A DNA stretch of 64,000 nt from Pseudomonadota bacterium (lineage in GTDB: Bacteria; Pseudomonadota; Alphaproteobacteria; Dongiales; Dongiaceae): positions 1 to 64,000 of the forward strand of contig JACPDN010000006.1 in assembly GCA_016183985.1 (NCBI GenBank), read 5' to 3'. Shown in pieces: positions 32,607 through 41,548 of the stretch. Under the pieces are notes generated by a model. It was not told the origin of the DNA. It searched no databases and saw only the letters and a list, made by a program, of their open reading frames with translations. Position numbers and translations under genes: made by a program. Each line of letters begins with the position of its first letter. Position 1 is the stretch's first letter.

Positions 32607-35027
32607 CTAGGCCTTCAATCGCTCGTTTTTGGGATCATAGAGCGGCCCGTCATGCCGCGTCGCCGGCGATTGCTCGGTGAATGCTTCCACCGTGAAGTTC
32701 TGCGCCATACTAAGCTCGATCGGCAAATAGGCATAGGCGACCGACTTACCTAAGGTGTAGCTGAAATTGCCGCTGGTCGTGACACCAACGACCTTGCCGT
32801 CATGGATCACCGCCTCACCGCCATAAAGCGGCAAAGGCTTCTCTAGCACGAAGGTGCAGAGCTTCTGCTTGACGCCAGCCTCCTTCTGCTTTGCCAGCAC
32901 ATCGCGGCCGATGAAATCGCCCTTCTTCAGATTGACGCGGAAGCCGAGGCCGGCCTCATAGGGCGAATAATCCGGCGTGATATCGGACGACCAGTAAAGA
33001 TATCCCTTCTCCATGCGCAGGGAATCGATCGCCCGGTAGCCGATATCGACGATGCCATGCTTCTCCCCCGCGCCGCGCAAGGTTTCGTAGACATGCGCCG
33101 CGTATTCCGTCGGCACATGCAATTCCCAGCCCAGCTCGCCGACATAGCCAATGCGGATCGCAAGGACCGGCGCCGCGCCCACGGTGAGGCGGCGGCAGGT
33201 CGAGAACGGAAAGGCGGCATTCGAAATATCTTCTTCCGTCACCGCCGCCAGGACGTCGCGCGACTTCGGGCCGCAAATATTGATCACGGCACGGGCCGAG
33301 GTCATGTCCACGATCTGAGCCGACCCGTCGCGCGGCAAGTGACTTTCGATCCATTGCTTGTCGTGAAGGCCAAAGGCGCTGCCGGTCACAAAATAGAAAC
33401 GGTCCTCGCCAATGCGCGAGAAGGTGAGATCGCATTCGATCCCGCCCTTCGGGTTGCAAAGCTGGGTATAGATCGTGCTGCCGACCGGCTTGTTCATATC
33501 GGAAACGGCAAGTTTCTGCAGCGCCGCCAGCGCACCCGACCCGACGACCTCATACTTGGCGAAAGACGTCTGGTCGATCAGCGCCACGCCGCCGCGCACC
33601 TGTTTGTGCTCGGCGCCTACGTGAGTGAACCAATTCGTCTTGGCCCGGTCGAAGGCCGGCTCATCCACCGCCTTCACACCGGCCGGGGCGAACCAGTTCG
33701 GCCGCTCCCAGCCACCGCGCGAGCCAAAGACGGCGCCGCGCGCTTTCAACGTTTCATAGAGTGGCGAGCGGCGGATACCACGCATGGTCTCGTGCTCATC
33801 GCCCGGCCGATGCAGTTTGTAATGATCGCCGTAGAGCTCGACCGCGCGCGGATACATGAAATGGCGCGTATTGTGGTGGAAGTTGAACCGGCGAACATCC
33901 AGCGGCCACAGATTAAGGCTGGGGGCGCCGTCGACAATCCACTCGGCCATCATGCGACCGGCACCACCGCCGGCGGCAATGCCATAGAGGAAGCCAGCCG
34001 AGACAAAGAAATTATCGAGTTCCGGCGCCTTGCCCATGACGAAATCGGAATCCGCCGAGTAAGGGATCGGGCCGTTAATCAGCTCACGAACACCGACAGT
34101 GTTGATGATCGGCGTGCGCTTGCCGCCGAGCTTGGCCAGCATCTCAAAGCGTTCGAAATTACCGGGGAGCAATTCCTGGGCGAAATGCTTTGGTATGCCG
34201 CCGGGCGCAAACGGTAGCGTATCGGGCTCGTAGCCGCCGATAACGAGGCCGCGCACCTCCGGCTTGTAGTAGACCAAGTGATCCGGATCGCGCATGGTCG
34301 GCATCTTCTTCGGCACGTCCGGCAGTGGATCGGTAATGAGATACTGATGCTCGACGGCGAAGCTCGGAATACGCACGCCAGCGAGTTCGCCCACCTCGTG
34401 GCCCCACATGCCGGCGCAATTGACGACGGTATCGGCGGTCCATTCACCTTTATCAGTCTTCACGCCAGTGACGCGGCGATTTTCGACCGTCATGCCAGTG
34501 ACCCGCTCGCCAATGATGATGCGGGCACCCTTGTCCTTGGCGCCTTTGGCCAGCGCCTGGCAGACGCCGGCCGGATCGATATAGCCGTCGGACGGGATGT
34601 AGACGGCCGAGCGCACGTCCTCCGTGCTCATGATCGGGAAGAGATCCTGCGCCTCCTTCGGCGACAGCTCCTGCATTTCCAGACCGAAACTTTTCGCCAT
34701 CGTGAGCGAGCGCTTATTTTCCATCTCCCGCTCAGTCGAGCAGGCAAGACGCAGGCTGCCGTATTTCTTCCAATCGATCGCCATGCCGGTCTCGGCTTCG
34801 AGCTTGTCGTAGAGCTCGACCGAATGGCGCAGCATGCGCGTCACGTTGCGCGACGAGCGCAGCTGCCCCACCAAGCCTGCAGCATGCCAGGTGGCACCAT
34901 GGGTGATCCCGCTCTTTTCCAGGATCACGACATCCTTCTTCCCCATGCGCGTCAGGTGATAGGCGATCGAGCAACCGATGATGCCGGCACCGATGATCAG
35001 AATTTCCGCGTGTTGACGCCCGCTCAT
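32607..35027 (-). CDS. Dimethylglycine/sarcosine dehydrogenase-like flavoenzyme (DAO-GcvT fusion), copy 1
   Basis: An 806-residue bifunctional enzyme. The N-terminal D-amino-acid-oxidase (FAD) domain has the dinucleotide motif IIGAGIIGCS and the THGATWHAAGL segment whose histidine (H48) corresponds to the covalent-FAD histidine of mammalian DMGDH. The C-terminal half is a GcvT-like aminomethyltransferase (RIGYVGELGWELHVP, YRAIDSLRMEKGY) that passes the removed one-carbon unit to tetrahydrofolate. The reaction class is oxidative N-demethylation of a methylated amine. It is flanked by a DeoR regulator and the choline-kinase-like gene. The paralogue at 60917-63376 shares all motifs. Confidence 0.88.
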   Translation of the reverse strand: MSGRQHAEILIIGAGIIGCSIAYHLTRMGKKDVVILEKSGITHGATWHAAGLVGQLRSSRNVTRMLRHSVELYDKLEAETGMAIDWKKYGSLRLACSTEREMENKRSLTMAKSFGLEMQELSPKEAQDLFPIMSTEDVRSAVYIPSDGYIDPAGVCQALAKGAKDKGARIIIGERVTGMTVENRRVTGVKTDKGEWTADTVVNCAGMWGHEVGELAGVRIPSFAVEHQYLITDPLPDVPKKMPTMRDPDHLVYYKPEVRGLVIGGYEPDTLPFAPGGIPKHFAQELLPGNFERFEMLAKLGGKRTPIINTVGVRELINGPIPYSADSDFVMGKAPELDNFFVSAGFLYGIAAGGGAGRMMAEWIVDGAPSLNLWPLDVRRFNFHHNTRHFMYPRAVELYGDHYKLHRPGDEHETMRGIRRSPLYETLKARGAVFGSRGGWERPNWFAPAGVKAVDEPAFDRAKTNWFTHVGAEHKQVRGGVALIDQTSFAKYEVVGSGALAALQKLAVSDMNKPVGSTIYTQLCNPKGGIECDLTFSRIGEDRFYFVTGSAFGLHDKQWIESHLPRDGSAQIVDMTSARAVINICGPKSRDVLAAVTEEDISNAAFPFSTCRRLTVGAAPVLAIRIGYVGELGWELHVPTEYAAHVYETLRGAGEKHGIVDIGYRAIDSLRMEKGYLYWSSDITPDYSPYEAGLGFRVNLKKGDFIGRDVLAKQKEAGVKQKLCTFVLEKPLPLYGGEAVIHDGKVVGVTTSGNFSYTLGKSVAYAYLPIELSMAQNFTVEAFTEQSPATRHDGPLYDPKNERLKA

Positions 35028-35071
35028 CGTCTCTCAAGGCTCCGTGATGATATGGAAATGATTTCGGGGGA

Positions 35072-35872
35072 TTAGGCGGTCGGTTCAACGACCAGCACTT
35101 CGACGTCGTGCCGCTCAAGCTCGTCGCCGAGTTCGCCAGCCGGCTTCTGGTCGGTGATCAGGAGATCGACGACATCGAAACCAACAGCCGCCACCAGGCA
35201 GCGGCGACCAAATTTCGTGTGATCTGCCCCGACGATCATGCGCTCGGTATGACCGATCAGCGAGCGCGATACGTCGGCCTCACACAAATGATCGTCCATG
35301 ACACCCAGATTCGCGTCGAGCCCGGAGGCGCTGATGATTGCCGTCTTCACCATGAATTGCTGTAGGAAGAGAATGGCCGCAGGGCCGAAGGCCGCGCTGT
35401 CATCGGCACGCAATTCGCCACCCGCCAGGTAGACCTTGTTCCCCTGCCCCGTGCTGAGCTGTTGGGCAATCGGCGCCGAATTGGTGACGACGGTGAGATT
35501 TCGCCGGCCCTTGAGCGCCTGCGCGACATAGGTGTTGGTCGAGCCCGTATCCAGGAAGACCGATTCACCGTCGCTGATCTCGTTGGCAATGGCGGCGGCA
35601 ATGGCCTGTTTCGCCGCCATGTTGTCCAGCATGCGCCGCTGCAGCGGCTGGTCGTCGCTGCGGTCGCGCCAGCGCACATTGCCATGGCTCTTTTCGACGA
35701 GGCCCTTGGCGGACAAGAGGCGCAGATCGCGCCTGATGGTCTCGCCAGAGACATCCAGCGCCTCGGCCAGCTGCGTCACGGCCAATAGCTGATCACGCCG
35801 CAACACTTCCATGATGCGCGCCTGCCGGTTGTTGAGCCGGAGATCGGTGAGGACTTCGAGGTCTTTTGCCAT
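35072..35872 (-). CDS. DeoR/GlpR-family transcriptional regulator
   Basis: A 266-residue repressor-type regulator. The N-terminal winged helix (RQARIMEVLRRDQLLAVTQLAEALDVSGETIRRDLRLL in pattern) ends with the TIRRDL signature. The C-terminal DeoRC sugar-phosphate-sensing domain has ANEISDGESVFLDTGST, VVTNSAPIA and GGELRADD. The start at 35872 (MAKDLEVL) avoids an unneeded extension overlapping the permease gene. It sits inside the transporter/flavoenzyme run, 13 nt after the permease, so autoregulation and control of the whole run are expected. DeoR effectors are usually phosphorylated compounds, which fits the neighbouring kinase. Confidence 0.9.
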   Translation of the reverse strand: MAKDLEVLTDLRLNNRQARIMEVLRRDQLLAVTQLAEALDVSGETIRRDLRLLSAKGLVEKSHGNVRWRDRSDDQPLQRRMLDNMAAKQAIAAAIANEISDGESVFLDTGSTNTYVAQALKGRRNLTVVTNSAPIAQQLSTGQGNKVYLAGGELRADDSAAFGPAAILFLQQFMVKTAIISASGLDANLGVMDDHLCEADVSRSLIGHTERMIVGADHTKFGRRCLVAAVGFDVVDLLITDQKPAGELGDELERHDVEVLVVEPTA

Positions 35873-35885
35873 GATGAACCTGCGC

Positions 35886-37871
35886 CTAATGCTGGGCGTT
35901 GATATCGAGAAGGCCGAGCCGCTCACGAGCCCGCTTGGCTCCAGCGGCAGCTAGCCGATCTAAAACGATGCCAAGGAAAGCGACACATAGGCCCGCAACA
36001 ATGCCGCGCCCTGGGTCGGCCTTGGTGAGCGCAATATAGACTTCTTGGCCAAGATCACGGGTTCCTACCAAAGCGGTGATCACCAACATGCTAAGCGACA
36101 GGAGGATGACCTGATTGATGCCGAGCATGATTTCGGGCAAGGCCAAGGGCACCTGGACACGCCACAAAATCTGTCGCGGAGTGGATCCCATGGCACGGGC
36201 GGCCTCGACCACCTGCGGCGATACATTGCGCAGGCCATGTGCGGTGTAGCGAATGGCTGGTGTAACAGCAAAGGACACGATCGCAATCATGGCAGTCACG
36301 TCACCAACGCGGAAGAGCATGACCACGGGGATGAGATAGACGAAGGTCGGCAGCGTCTGCAGCGTATCCACCGCAATTGTGGCGACACGATTGCCCCAAT
36401 CGCTACGTGACGCCCAAGCACCGATCGGAATACCGATGAGTGCGGCAATCACGGCCGAGATGGCGCAAAGATACACCGAGATCATTGCCTTTTCCCACTG
36501 GCCCGCGATGAGGATGAAGGCGACGAGGAGGGCAACGAGTAGCGCCAGCCTACGGCCACCGAGCTGATAGCCTGCCAAGACAAGCCCGCCTAGAATCGCA
36601 ATCCACGGTGCCATCAGCAAACCTTGCTTTACAGGGTTCATCACATTGAGCAGCAGCCAGGTACGAATTGCCTCAATCAAATCGAAGAAATTGATGTTGA
36701 TCCACTTCACGATCTCATTGAGGGAATCGCCCAGCGTCAATGTGAGAGACTTGGGAACATCCGAGAACTCTGGCACGAACAGGCTGATCAATGTCGTCAC
36801 CGCCAGCCAGCCGATTCCCGCGATCAGATATGGATGCCGATGTGCAAACGTATCGCCAGATTTGAATGGCCGTGCCTGATGCTCGGCCGCCGCCTGGCTG
36901 ATGCGGTCGAGACTGATTGCGATCGCTACAATTGCAAGACCGGCCACGGCACCACGGCCGATATCACCTTGCCGCAAAGCCAGGAGCACATCATAACCAA
37001 GACCGCCCGCACCGATCATGGAGGCAATGATGACCATGTTGAGTGTCATCATGATAACCTGATTGACACCGACCATCAGCAGCGCACGAGAGCTAGGAAT
37101 CATGATCCGCCACGTCTTCTGCTGCGGCGAGCACCCGGCCATCTTGCCGAAATCCATGACTTCTTCCGGTACGGAGCGCAACGCAAGAACGGTTGCCCGC
37201 ACCATTGGCGGCGATGCGAAGATAACTGTCGCCACCAGCGCCGGTACGGGGCCTGAGCCGAAAAGCAGCAATACAGGCACAAGATAGGCAAAAGACGGCA
37301 TGGTCTGCATCAGATCAAGCGACGGCTGCACGACCCAGGTGGCGAGGCGCGGATGCCGAAATGCCAAAATGCCAAAGCCGAGCCCGAGAGCAACCGCGAT
37401 CGGCACACAAACGATGACCGATGCCAGGGTGAGCATTGCGCCATTCCATTGCCCGAAGAAAGCAATGTATGTGAAACAGAGAAAGACGGTGGCTGCCGTT
37501 CGCAGGCCACCATAGGCGTAACCGGTAAGCGTCATTGCGCCGATCACACCGAGCCACGACACCCGCGGCACGATGACGGCGTCATTGGGTGCGAGAATGC
37601 CCTTGGCCAGCACTGCAATCGCGGTATCGAGCGGCATATCAAGTACGGCTGCAAGCCCACGCGTGAGAAACTGAATGTGAGCGACCAGCCATTTCGCCGC
37701 GATACCGATCCATTTGGCCAGATTGATCTCAAGCTTGTCGGGATATTTTACGAGCCAGATCAACGGATCGCGCAGCAGCCATATGGCGACGACAGCGACC
37801 AGAAACCCCAGCCAGATCAGTGGCCAGGGCGAGCGCCGCTCCAGAGGGGCTGTTGCGGCGTCGGTGCTCAT
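35886..37871 (-). CDS. Glycine-betaine/proline-type ABC permease, two permease domains fused
   Basis: A 661-residue membrane protein made of two ProW-type permease units in tandem (about residues 60-330 and 390-655). Each unit carries its own EAA-like loop, seen as FGKMAGCSPQQKTWRIMIP in the first and ARAMGSTPRQILWRVQVP in the second. About 14-16 helices are expected. The transporter would therefore be a permease 'heterodimer' in one chain rather than the usual ProW homodimer. It overlaps the ATPase gene by 4 bp, and DeoR follows after 13 nt. Substrates of the family are quaternary ammonium compounds. Confidence 0.88.
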   Translation of the reverse strand: MSTDAATAPLERRSPWPLIWLGFLVAVVAIWLLRDPLIWLVKYPDKLEINLAKWIGIAAKWLVAHIQFLTRGLAAVLDMPLDTAIAVLAKGILAPNDAVIVPRVSWLGVIGAMTLTGYAYGGLRTAATVFLCFTYIAFFGQWNGAMLTLASVIVCVPIAVALGLGFGILAFRHPRLATWVVQPSLDLMQTMPSFAYLVPVLLLFGSGPVPALVATVIFASPPMVRATVLALRSVPEEVMDFGKMAGCSPQQKTWRIMIPSSRALLMVGVNQVIMMTLNMVIIASMIGAGGLGYDVLLALRQGDIGRGAVAGLAIVAIAISLDRISQAAAEHQARPFKSGDTFAHRHPYLIAGIGWLAVTTLISLFVPEFSDVPKSLTLTLGDSLNEIVKWININFFDLIEAIRTWLLLNVMNPVKQGLLMAPWIAILGGLVLAGYQLGGRRLALLVALLVAFILIAGQWEKAMISVYLCAISAVIAALIGIPIGAWASRSDWGNRVATIAVDTLQTLPTFVYLIPVVMLFRVGDVTAMIAIVSFAVTPAIRYTAHGLRNVSPQVVEAARAMGSTPRQILWRVQVPLALPEIMLGINQVILLSLSMLVITALVGTRDLGQEVYIALTKADPGRGIVAGLCVAFLGIVLDRLAAAGAKRARERLGLLDINAQH

Positions 37872-38956
37872 CGCCGGGTTCCGCGTTCCAGCAGAATATC
37901 GAGCACCGATTGCGGCGTGATCTCACCCACCACCCTGCTGCCATCGCGCACGACAAAAGCTTGGCCGGCGCCAATCACGCGCGGTGCAATATCGACGATC
38001 TTGTCACGCGCATTGACTTCGCCAGCAACGGCGCCGCCGCTACGGGGCCGCATGATACGCGCGGCACTTACGACTTTGGCGCGGTCGACATCGCCGGTGA
38101 ATTCAGCGACATAGTCAGTTGCCGGGTTGAGCACCAGATCTTCAGGTGTCCCCAACTGCACGACAGCGCCGTCCTTCATGATGGCGATGCGGTCGGCGAG
38201 GCGGATGGCCTCGTCAAAATCATGGGTCACGAAGACGATTGTCTTCTTCAGCACGCTTTGCAGGCGTTGCAATTCGGCCTGCATTTCGCGTCGGATCAGC
38301 GGATCGAGTGCAGAGAACGGTTCGTCGAGGAACCAGAGTTCTGGATTGGCCGCAAGCGATCGGGCAATGCCGACGCGCTGCTGCTGGCCACCCGAAAGTT
38401 GCCGCGGAAAGCTGAGCTCCTTGCCCTTGAGGCCGACGAGCTCCAATACCTCCCTCGCGCGCCGCTGGCGCTCGCTCTTTCCCACCTTCTGCAGCGACAA
38501 CGGAAAAGCCACATTGTCGATAACGGTGAGATGCGGCAGCAAGGCAAAGTGCTGGAACACCATACCCATCTTGTGGCGGCGGATATCTATGAGCTGCGCT
38601 GGGTTGGCGTCGAGCAGGTTTTGCCCCTCGAACATCACCGCACCGGCACTGGGCTCGATGAGACGTGAGAGACAGCGCAGCAAGGTCGACTTGCCAGATC
38701 CGGACAAACCCATGAGCACGAAGATCTCGCCTTCGCGCACATCGATGGTCACATCGCGAACGGCCGCCATCTGGCCCCGCGCGCCAAGCTCGGCCGCCGT
38801 CAGGTTCGTGAGATCGGCCGCATCGAATTTCCGATCAGCATTGGCGCCGAACAGCTTCCACACATTCCGGCAGGAGAGCTTTACGCCACGCAGGCCAGCC
38901 CCATTCAACTCCTGCGCAACGCTCGGCGCGTCCATTGGCGCTTCACCCTGCCCCAT
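37868..38956 (-). CDS. Glycine-betaine/proline-type ABC transporter ATP-binding protein (ProV-like)
   Basis: A 362-residue ATPase. Walker A is GLSGSGKST, the Q-loop VFQHFALLPH, signature LSGGQQQRVGIARSLA, Walker B LWFLDEPFSALD and the switch histidine in FVTHDFDEA. The N-terminal ~60 residues and the C-terminal ~80 (MRPRSGGAVAGEV to VLDILLERG) resemble the ProV/OpuAA accessory region. The start has AAGGG upstream. It lies between the binding protein and permease genes, separated from the former by a strong intercistronic hairpin. Confidence 0.92.
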   Translation of the reverse strand: MGQGEAPMDAPSVAQELNGAGLRGVKLSCRNVWKLFGANADRKFDAADLTNLTAAELGARGQMAAVRDVTIDVREGEIFVLMGLSGSGKSTLLRCLSRLIEPSAGAVMFEGQNLLDANPAQLIDIRRHKMGMVFQHFALLPHLTVIDNVAFPLSLQKVGKSERQRRAREVLELVGLKGKELSFPRQLSGGQQQRVGIARSLAANPELWFLDEPFSALDPLIRREMQAELQRLQSVLKKTIVFVTHDFDEAIRLADRIAIMKDGAVVQLGTPEDLVLNPATDYVAEFTGDVDRAKVVSAARIMRPRSGGAVAGEVNARDKIVDIAPRVIGAGQAFVVRDGSRVVGEITPQSVLDILLERGTRR

Positions 38957-38965
38957 TGCGACCCT

Positions 38966-39009
38966 TGAGAAAGAAATGGCCGGGCCGCCAGTCTATGACG
39001 GCCCGGCCA
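38966..39009 (-). terminator. Intercistronic hairpin with T-rich tail between binding protein and ATPase genes
   Basis: TGGCCGGGCCG (38977-38987) pairs perfectly with CGGCCCGGCCA (38999-39009), an 11-bp GC stem with 11-nt loop. On the coding strand it is followed by TTTCTTTCTC. It probably acts as a partial terminator or RNA-stabilising element that keeps binding-protein mRNA in excess. Confidence 0.75.
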
Positions 39010-39025
39010 GTTAGGGAATCGGGCC

Positions 39026-39988
39026 TTACTGAGCCCACTGCTTAATCTTGTCTCCGTTGGCGGCGATCCAGGCATCCGCCACGTCATCTAGCGATTTCTT
39101 GTCGAGATCGACCTGGCCGATGAGCGCGTTCATCTCATCGTCGGTGAACTTCATGTTCTTGGCGATCTTATGCGCCACCGGCCACTTCTCGGCGAAGCCC
39201 TTCCACGAGTACTTATAGATCTCGCCATGCGGCTTGCCGCAATCATAGGCCTTGTCCGGGTTCGAGCCCCAGGCCGGATCGCTGTAGCATTCGGGCGTCC
39301 ATTCCGGGAATTGCACCCATTCGCCCTTATATTTCGCCGGCGCCCAATGCGGTGTGTAAATCCACAAGATAATCGGCGCCTTGCGTTGATAAGCGGATTC
39401 AAGCTCGGCGAACATTGCGGCGTCGGTCCCCGCATGCACCACTTCGAACGGCAGATCGAGCGCTTCGACACGCTCATCATCGAAGCCACCCCAGGTCACC
39501 GGACCACCGAGATAGCGCCCCTTCGGCGCTGTTTCGGGGGTCGAGAAGGCCTCGGCGCAGCCCTTCAACGCTTCCCAATTAGGCAGGCCCGGGCACGTTT
39601 CCTTCATGTATTCGGGGAACCACCACTCTTCTTTCGCTTTGGGCCCAATCGGCCCGAGATTCTCGGTTTCGCCGCTGGCATCGGCATCGGCCATCGCTTC
39701 GCGAGCCGTCGTGTCCCAATATTCCATACCAATGGTGAGATCGCCGGTCCGCAGGCCCGTCTGGATGCTCGCGAGATAATCCGAGGTCACCAGCTCAGTA
39801 TTGTAGCCATAGGATTTCAGGATCTTTGACAGGATGGTCGCGTTCAGATTGACGCTGGTCCAGTCAAACAGAGCGATCTTGATCGGATCGGTGCTTTCCG
39901 GCTCCGCCGCGGCGGGCATCGAAAATCCGGCGCCGAGGGCCAAAGCCATGGCGGCACCCATCGCCTTGCGGCGGAAGGTCATCGTCAT
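39026..39988 (-). CDS. Glycine-betaine-type ABC transporter substrate-binding protein (OpuAC/ProX-like)
   Basis: A 320-residue periplasmic binding protein. The signal peptide ends at MPAAAEP. The OpuAC fold is indicated by IKIALFDWTSVNLNATI, GYNTELVTSDYLASIQ and IGMEYWDTT, and by aromatic residues (FDWTS, EYWD, VTWGGFDD) of the kind that form a Trp/Tyr cage around quaternary ammonium groups. Several cysteines (TCPG, KGCAEAF, PECYSD, YDCGKP) may form disulfides, as in betaine/choline binders. GGGAG lies 7 nt before the ATG. It is the first gene of the leftward run, behind a likely promoter. The exact ligand is unknown. Confidence 0.9.
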   Translation of the reverse strand: MTMTFRRKAMGAAMALALGAGFSMPAAAEPESTDPIKIALFDWTSVNLNATILSKILKSYGYNTELVTSDYLASIQTGLRTGDLTIGMEYWDTTAREAMADADASGETENLGPIGPKAKEEWWFPEYMKETCPGLPNWEALKGCAEAFSTPETAPKGRYLGGPVTWGGFDDERVEALDLPFEVVHAGTDAAMFAELESAYQRKAPIILWIYTPHWAPAKYKGEWVQFPEWTPECYSDPAWGSNPDKAYDCGKPHGEIYKYSWKGFAEKWPVAHKIAKNMKFTDDEMNALIGQVDLDKKSLDDVADAWIAANGDKIKQWAQ

Positions 39989-40015
39989 TTCACGTCTCCC
40001 GATTTGCCTCGATCG

Positions 40016-40080
40016 GCCCCGTTACTCGGGGCGCTGTGTATTAGTATGAAAATCTAGCCACAGCCTCGGCTCGTTCGCAA
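40016..40080 (-). promoter_or_regulatory. Promoter and leader hairpin of the ABC transporter/flavoenzyme run
   Basis: On the reverse strand TTGCGA (40075-40080) and TAGATT (40051-40056) are 18 nt apart. The untranslated leader then contains a perfect 6-bp stem, GCCCCG with CGGGGC, loop of five (40016-40032). An operator for the DeoR protein may lie here, but I cannot identify it with confidence. Confidence 0.5.
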
Positions 40081-40135
40081 GCCAATTGTGCGAATTTCGT
40101 GGAAACGATGTTGATTTGACCGTGCGGTTCAAACG

Positions 40136-40176
40136 CAAAGAAAAAGGCCAGCCCGCAATCAGCGAACCAGCCTTTT
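40136..40176 (-). terminator. Rho-independent terminator of the pur-bolA-grxD region
   Basis: A 15-bp stem (40142-40156 with 40162-40176, four of the pairs being G-U in the leftward RNA) with loop TGATT is followed on the reverse strand by TTTTTCTTTG, 27 nt after the grxD stop. Confidence 0.8.
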
Positions 40177-40203
40177 AAATCGAAAGAAATGCCAAAGGAG
40201 AGG

Positions 40204-40545
40204 TCAGGCAGCCTGACTGGAGGCGACGCCCTTATCCTTCAGAAGCTGCTGCAGCTCACCCGACTCATACATTTCACGGATGATGTCGCAACCGCCGACA
40301 AACTCGCCCTTCACATAGAGCTGGGGAATGGTCGGCCAGCTGGCGAATTCCTTGATGCCCTGGCGCAGGCTCGGATCCTGCAGGATATCGATGCCTTTGA
40401 ACTTCACGCCAAGGTGGCTCAGCACCTGCACGACCGCAGCGGAAAAGCCGCATTGTGGGAAGACCGGCGTGCCCTTCATGTAGAGCACCACATCATTGCT
40501 GCCGATATCGTCGCGGATGCGGTCGAAAACGGGATTGTCACTCAT
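40204..40545 (-). CDS. grxD: Monothiol glutaredoxin Grx4
   Basis: A 113-residue CGFS-type monothiol glutaredoxin (C32 in PQCGFSAA). The glutathione/Fe-S motifs WPTIPQLYVKGEFVGGCDI are present. These proteins carry [2Fe-2S] clusters, often in complex with BolA. It ends the purL-bolA-(rarD)-grxD run before a strong terminator. In most alphaproteobacteria it directly follows bolA; here a rarD-like gene is inserted. Confidence 0.95.
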   Translation of the reverse strand: MSDNPVFDRIRDDIGSNDVVLYMKGTPVFPQCGFSAAVVQVLSHLGVKFKGIDILQDPSLRQGIKEFASWPTIPQLYVKGEFVGGCDIIREMYESGELQQLLKDKGVASSQAA

Positions 40546-40599
40546 GGCGTCAGATCCTTTCTGCCTAAGCCCGCGATATGGCGGCTGTCCGTGTGAAAG

Positions 40600-41526
40600 T
40601 CAATTGTCGAGGCCGAGCGCCGGCGCGGCCGTTCGGCTGGCATTCTGCCGTCGCCGCAGCCGCGGCGCCAGCGAGAAGACCGCAAGGCCGACCCAAATTC
40701 CTGCAAAGGTAAGCCCGTGGATCAAGGTAAACGGCTCGCCATAAGCGAGCACGGCCAAGCTCACCTGGACGGTCGGATTGAGATACTGCATCAGCCCCAG
40801 CGAGGTGAGATCGAGGCGATTGGCCGCACCGGCAAAAAACAATAATGGGATTGTGGTTATGGCGCCCAGGCCGATGATGAGGCTTTGATGATGCCACGAG
40901 CCGGCCCAAAAATGCCCCTGCCCGGCATGCTCCAGCCACCAGACGTGGGCGAGGGCAAACGGCAGCAACAGCGCCGTCTCGGTGAAGAGTGCCAGCATGG
41001 CAGGCAAGGCCAACATCTTGCGGCATAAGCCGTAGATGGCAAAAGTTCCCGCGAGCGAGAGGGCAATCCAAGGCAGGCGACCGAAGGCAAAGGTCGTGAG
41101 CGCCACGCCGATCGCCACAATGATCAAACCCGCGAATTGCCCGCGCGTCATCCGCTCCTTGAAGACGACCACGCCAAGCGCCACGCTGAGCAAGGGGCAA
41201 ATGAAATAGCCAAGCCCAGCTTCCAGCGCCTGGCCGCCCGCCACGGCCCAGATAAAGATCAGCCAGTTGGCGGCAAGGAAGAGTGAGGAAAGAAGCAATC
41301 CCGTCAGCTTGCGGCGGTTGCGCAGGAGCGACCGCATCTCCGCCCTCGGGACCAGCACCGCCGTTCCCAAAGCTGTCAGCATCAGCGACCAGATGATGCG
41401 ATGGTCCAATACTTCCGGCGGCGACATGAAAGCCGTCGCGCGGAAGTAGAGGGACATGAGTCCCCAGCTAAGATAGGCAGCAGCCGCAAAGACCAGTCCC
41501 GCGCGATAGGCGGGATGACGAGACAT
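40600..41526 (-). CDS. rarD: RarD/EamA-family transporter
   Basis: A 308-residue inner-membrane protein with ten predicted helices and the two EamA repeats of the drug/metabolite transporter superfamily. The N-terminal YLSWGLMSLYFRA, DHRIIWSLMLTALGTAV and C-terminal GLMQYLNPTVQVSLAVLAYGEPF are typical of RarD. Substrate unknown. It lies between bolA (22 nt away) and grxD (54 nt), a position where no transporter is normally found. Confidence 0.85.
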   Translation of the reverse strand: MSRHPAYRAGLVFAAAAYLSWGLMSLYFRATAFMSPPEVLDHRIIWSLMLTALGTAVLVPRAEMRSLLRNRRKLTGLLLSSLFLAANWLIFIWAVAGGQALEAGLGYFICPLLSVALGVVVFKERMTRGQFAGLIIVAIGVALTTFAFGRLPWIALSLAGTFAIYGLCRKMLALPAMLALFTETALLLPFALAHVWWLEHAGQGHFWAGSWHHQSLIIGLGAITTIPLLFFAGAANRLDLTSLGLMQYLNPTVQVSLAVLAYGEPFTLIHGLTFAGIWVGLAVFSLAPRLRRRQNASRTAAPALGLDN

Positions 41527-41548
41527 GATCAGGTTCCGCTATATCGCT

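Noticed and set aside
32950-33500. Apparent alternative frames in the first DAO-GcvT gene, possible frameshift
   Set aside because: The main frame is continuous over 806 codons with all expected motifs; the short frames are shadows.
33057-34217. Long plus-strand open frame opposite the first DAO-GcvT gene
   Set aside because: No recognisable domain; the opposite strand encodes a full-length conserved enzyme.
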